Source: an uncultured Desulfobulbaceae bacterium
GTDB lineage: Bacteria > Desulfobacterota > Desulfobulbia > Desulfobulbales > Desulfobulbaceae
Assembly: GCA_947260045.1 (NCBI GenBank)
Contig: CAMYOP010000133.1
Location: 1,105 to 8,673 of the forward strand
Direction of reading: 5' to 3'
DNA: 7,569 nucleotides
Shown here: positions 7,014-7,569 of the stretch, one piece after another
Position numbering within the stretch: the stretch's first letter is position 1
Layout: each line of letters opens with the position of its first letter
Program-made: the position numbers and the translations under genes
Notes under the pieces: model-generated
Database searches by the model: none
Told to the model about the DNA's origin: nothing
What the model saw: only the letters and a program-made list of their open reading frames with translations

Positions 7014-7251
7014 AAATAATTCCTGATTACCAATGAAGCGCAGCTAATACGGGTGACAGATCGGTGTCTACGCTTACCTCAATTTTTCCTCAAACCATAG
7101 GGGACTGAATTTTTTTCGCGCTATTTAAGCGAAAATTACTCTGTCTCCCGAATTGAACGGAAAAATAGCCGGACGGCTTGACCGTTCGGCGAAATCGGTC
7201 ACCTTCCTCTGAAGTTTAAAGCTGAGGTTTGTCGGTAATCAGAAAATAATT
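7014..7251. mobile_element. MITE-like element, 222 bp, with 8-bp direct repeats
   Basis: The direct repeat AAATAATT occurs at 7014-7021 and exactly again at 7244-7251. Between them lies a 222-bp segment (7022-7243) whose ends are imperfect inverted repeats. The left end CCTGATTACC and the right end read on the other strand, TCTGATTACC, agree at 18 of the first 24 positions by hand alignment. These matches include a perfect 9-base core (CTGATTACC 7023-7031, GGTAATCAG 7234-7242) and a shared CAGCT further in. A second matched block is GGTGAC (7052-7057) / GTCACC (7198-7203). There is no coding capacity. Terminal inverted repeats plus a target duplication and no transposase define a MITE; the parent transposon family is unknown. 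It lies between der and the decayed DUF47 gene. Confidence 0.65.
7161..7190 (-). terminator. Possible terminator for der inside the mobile element
   Basis: On the minus strand GCCGAACGG (7190-7182) can pair with CCGTCCGGC (7176-7168), with one A/C mismatch and a 5-base loop. It is followed directly by TATTTTT (7167-7161). This is the only terminator-like structure in the 345 bases between der and the DUF47 remnant, 140 bases after the der stop. Because it lies inside the MITE-like segment, it may be part of the element's internal fold. Confidence 0.45.
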
Positions 7252-7329
7252 TGCTACTTTTCTTTATCTTTTCAATCTGCTTTATCCATGCTTATCATCA
7301 GGCACAATTACAGTGTAATTAAAAAAATA

Positions 7330-7569
7330 TTACTTTTTTTTACGGCGCTGGGAGCGTTCTTTAAAAAATAGTCTGATGGGTATTTTATCCAGGCCAAGTC
7401 CTTCCCTGAATTTGTTCTTTAAATATCGCTGATAAGAGAAATGAATACCCTTGGGGACGTTTGCAACGATGGCAAAGGTCGGAGGTGCGCTGCCAAGCTG
7501 GGCTGTGTAATAAAGTTTGAGTCGTTTTCCTTTATAAATTGGCGGGGTATGGTGCTCGATTGCAGCTTC
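7330..7569 (-). CDS. der: GTPase Der (EngA), C-terminal part
   Basis: Only the last 79 codons are in the window; the gene continues beyond base 7569. The translation contains TPPIYKGKRLKLYYTAQLG, PPTFAIVANVPKGI, FSYQRYLKNKFREGLGLDKI and PIRLFFKER, the C-terminal KH-like domain of Der. Compare E. coli Der RGRRIKLRYA, SYKRYLMNYFRKSL and GSPIRIQFKE. The protein ends in the basic tail RSQRRKKK before TAA. Der has two GTPase domains in tandem (outside this window) and is needed for 50S ribosomal subunit assembly. The KH-like domain contacts rRNA. No lesion is visible in the part seen. Confidence 0.95.
   Translation of the reverse strand, partial: EAAIEHHTPPIYKGKRLKLYYTAQLGSAPPTFAIVANVPKGIHFSYQRYLKNKFREGLGLDKIPIRLFFKERSQRRKKK

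Noticed and set aside
7071..7077. CGCTTAC (GTAAGCG on the other strand) as an IS66-type element end
   Set aside because: The heptamer resembles IS66 termini, but it is internal to the segment bounded by the better supported inverted and direct repeats. No partner end was found in the window.
7113..7135. TTTTCGC ... GCGAAAA hairpin as a terminator
   Set aside because: Seven base pairs with a 9-base loop but no T-run after it on either strand; more likely internal structure of the mobile element.
7306..7320. Palindrome AATTACAGTGTAATT just after the der stop, as terminator
   Set aside because: It is A+T-rich and weak. On the minus strand the T-run precedes rather than follows it, and on the plus strand it is followed by A. 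At most an operator-like sequence or chance.
1..7569. CRISPR array, phage genes, toxin-antitoxin or defence system
   Set aside because: No regularly spaced repeats, integrase, transposase, or characteristic small gene pairs were seen on either strand.

Overview
The window reads as ordinary chromosome from a Gram-negative bacterium of moderate GC. The best guess is a sulfate-reducing Desulfobacterota (Desulfobulbales-like) lineage. That guess rests on the look of the TrmB, RNase III, CBS-pair and DUF47 sequences and on the rnc / Elp3-like radical SAM / ABC-F order; nothing in the window proves it. Most genes are housekeeping functions in RNA modification, RNA processing or ribosome biology.

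Layout: (1) 1-1510, + strand: an unrecognised beta-propeller-like protein that may start before the window, overlapping by 14 bases the tRNA m7G46 methyltransferase gene trmB. (2) 1511-1867: a mostly empty stretch with one doubtful minus-strand ORF and the leader of the next gene. (3) 1868-2419, + strand: a stand-alone two-CBS-domain protein, separated from the convergent operon by a bidirectional terminator at 2455-2499. (4) 2520-6290, minus strand: a tight three-gene operon transcribed rnc -> Elp3-like radical SAM protein -> ABC-F ATPase, with gaps of 18 and 15 bases. (5) 6306-6483, + strand: a complete tRNA-Cys(GCA) unit with promoter, encoded CCA and strong intrinsic terminator, divergent from rnc. 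(6) 6554-6984, minus strand: a decayed DUF47/PhoU-like gene (phosphate transport accessory family) with two in-frame stops and one frameshift, though its start codon and Shine-Dalgarno remain. (7) 7014-7251: a 222-bp MITE-like element with 24-nt imperfect terminal inverted repeats and a perfect 8-bp flanking direct repeat. (8) 7330-7569, minus strand: the C-terminal 79 codons of the ribosome-assembly GTPase Der, cut by the window edge.

The conserved genes share a translation theme: TrmB modifies tRNA, RNase III matures rRNA, Der assembles the 50S subunit, the ABC-F protein probably acts on ribosomes, and a tRNA gene sits among them. The accessory interest lies between tRNA-Cys and der. There a non-autonomous mobile element sits about 38 bases upstream of the start codon of a dead DUF47 gene, which suggests, but does not prove, that loss of its promoter preceded decay. 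A second point is the RNase III, where a cysteine replaces the usual metal-binding aspartate of the second catalytic motif. I see no CRISPR array, phage genes, defence system or evident new multi-gene system.
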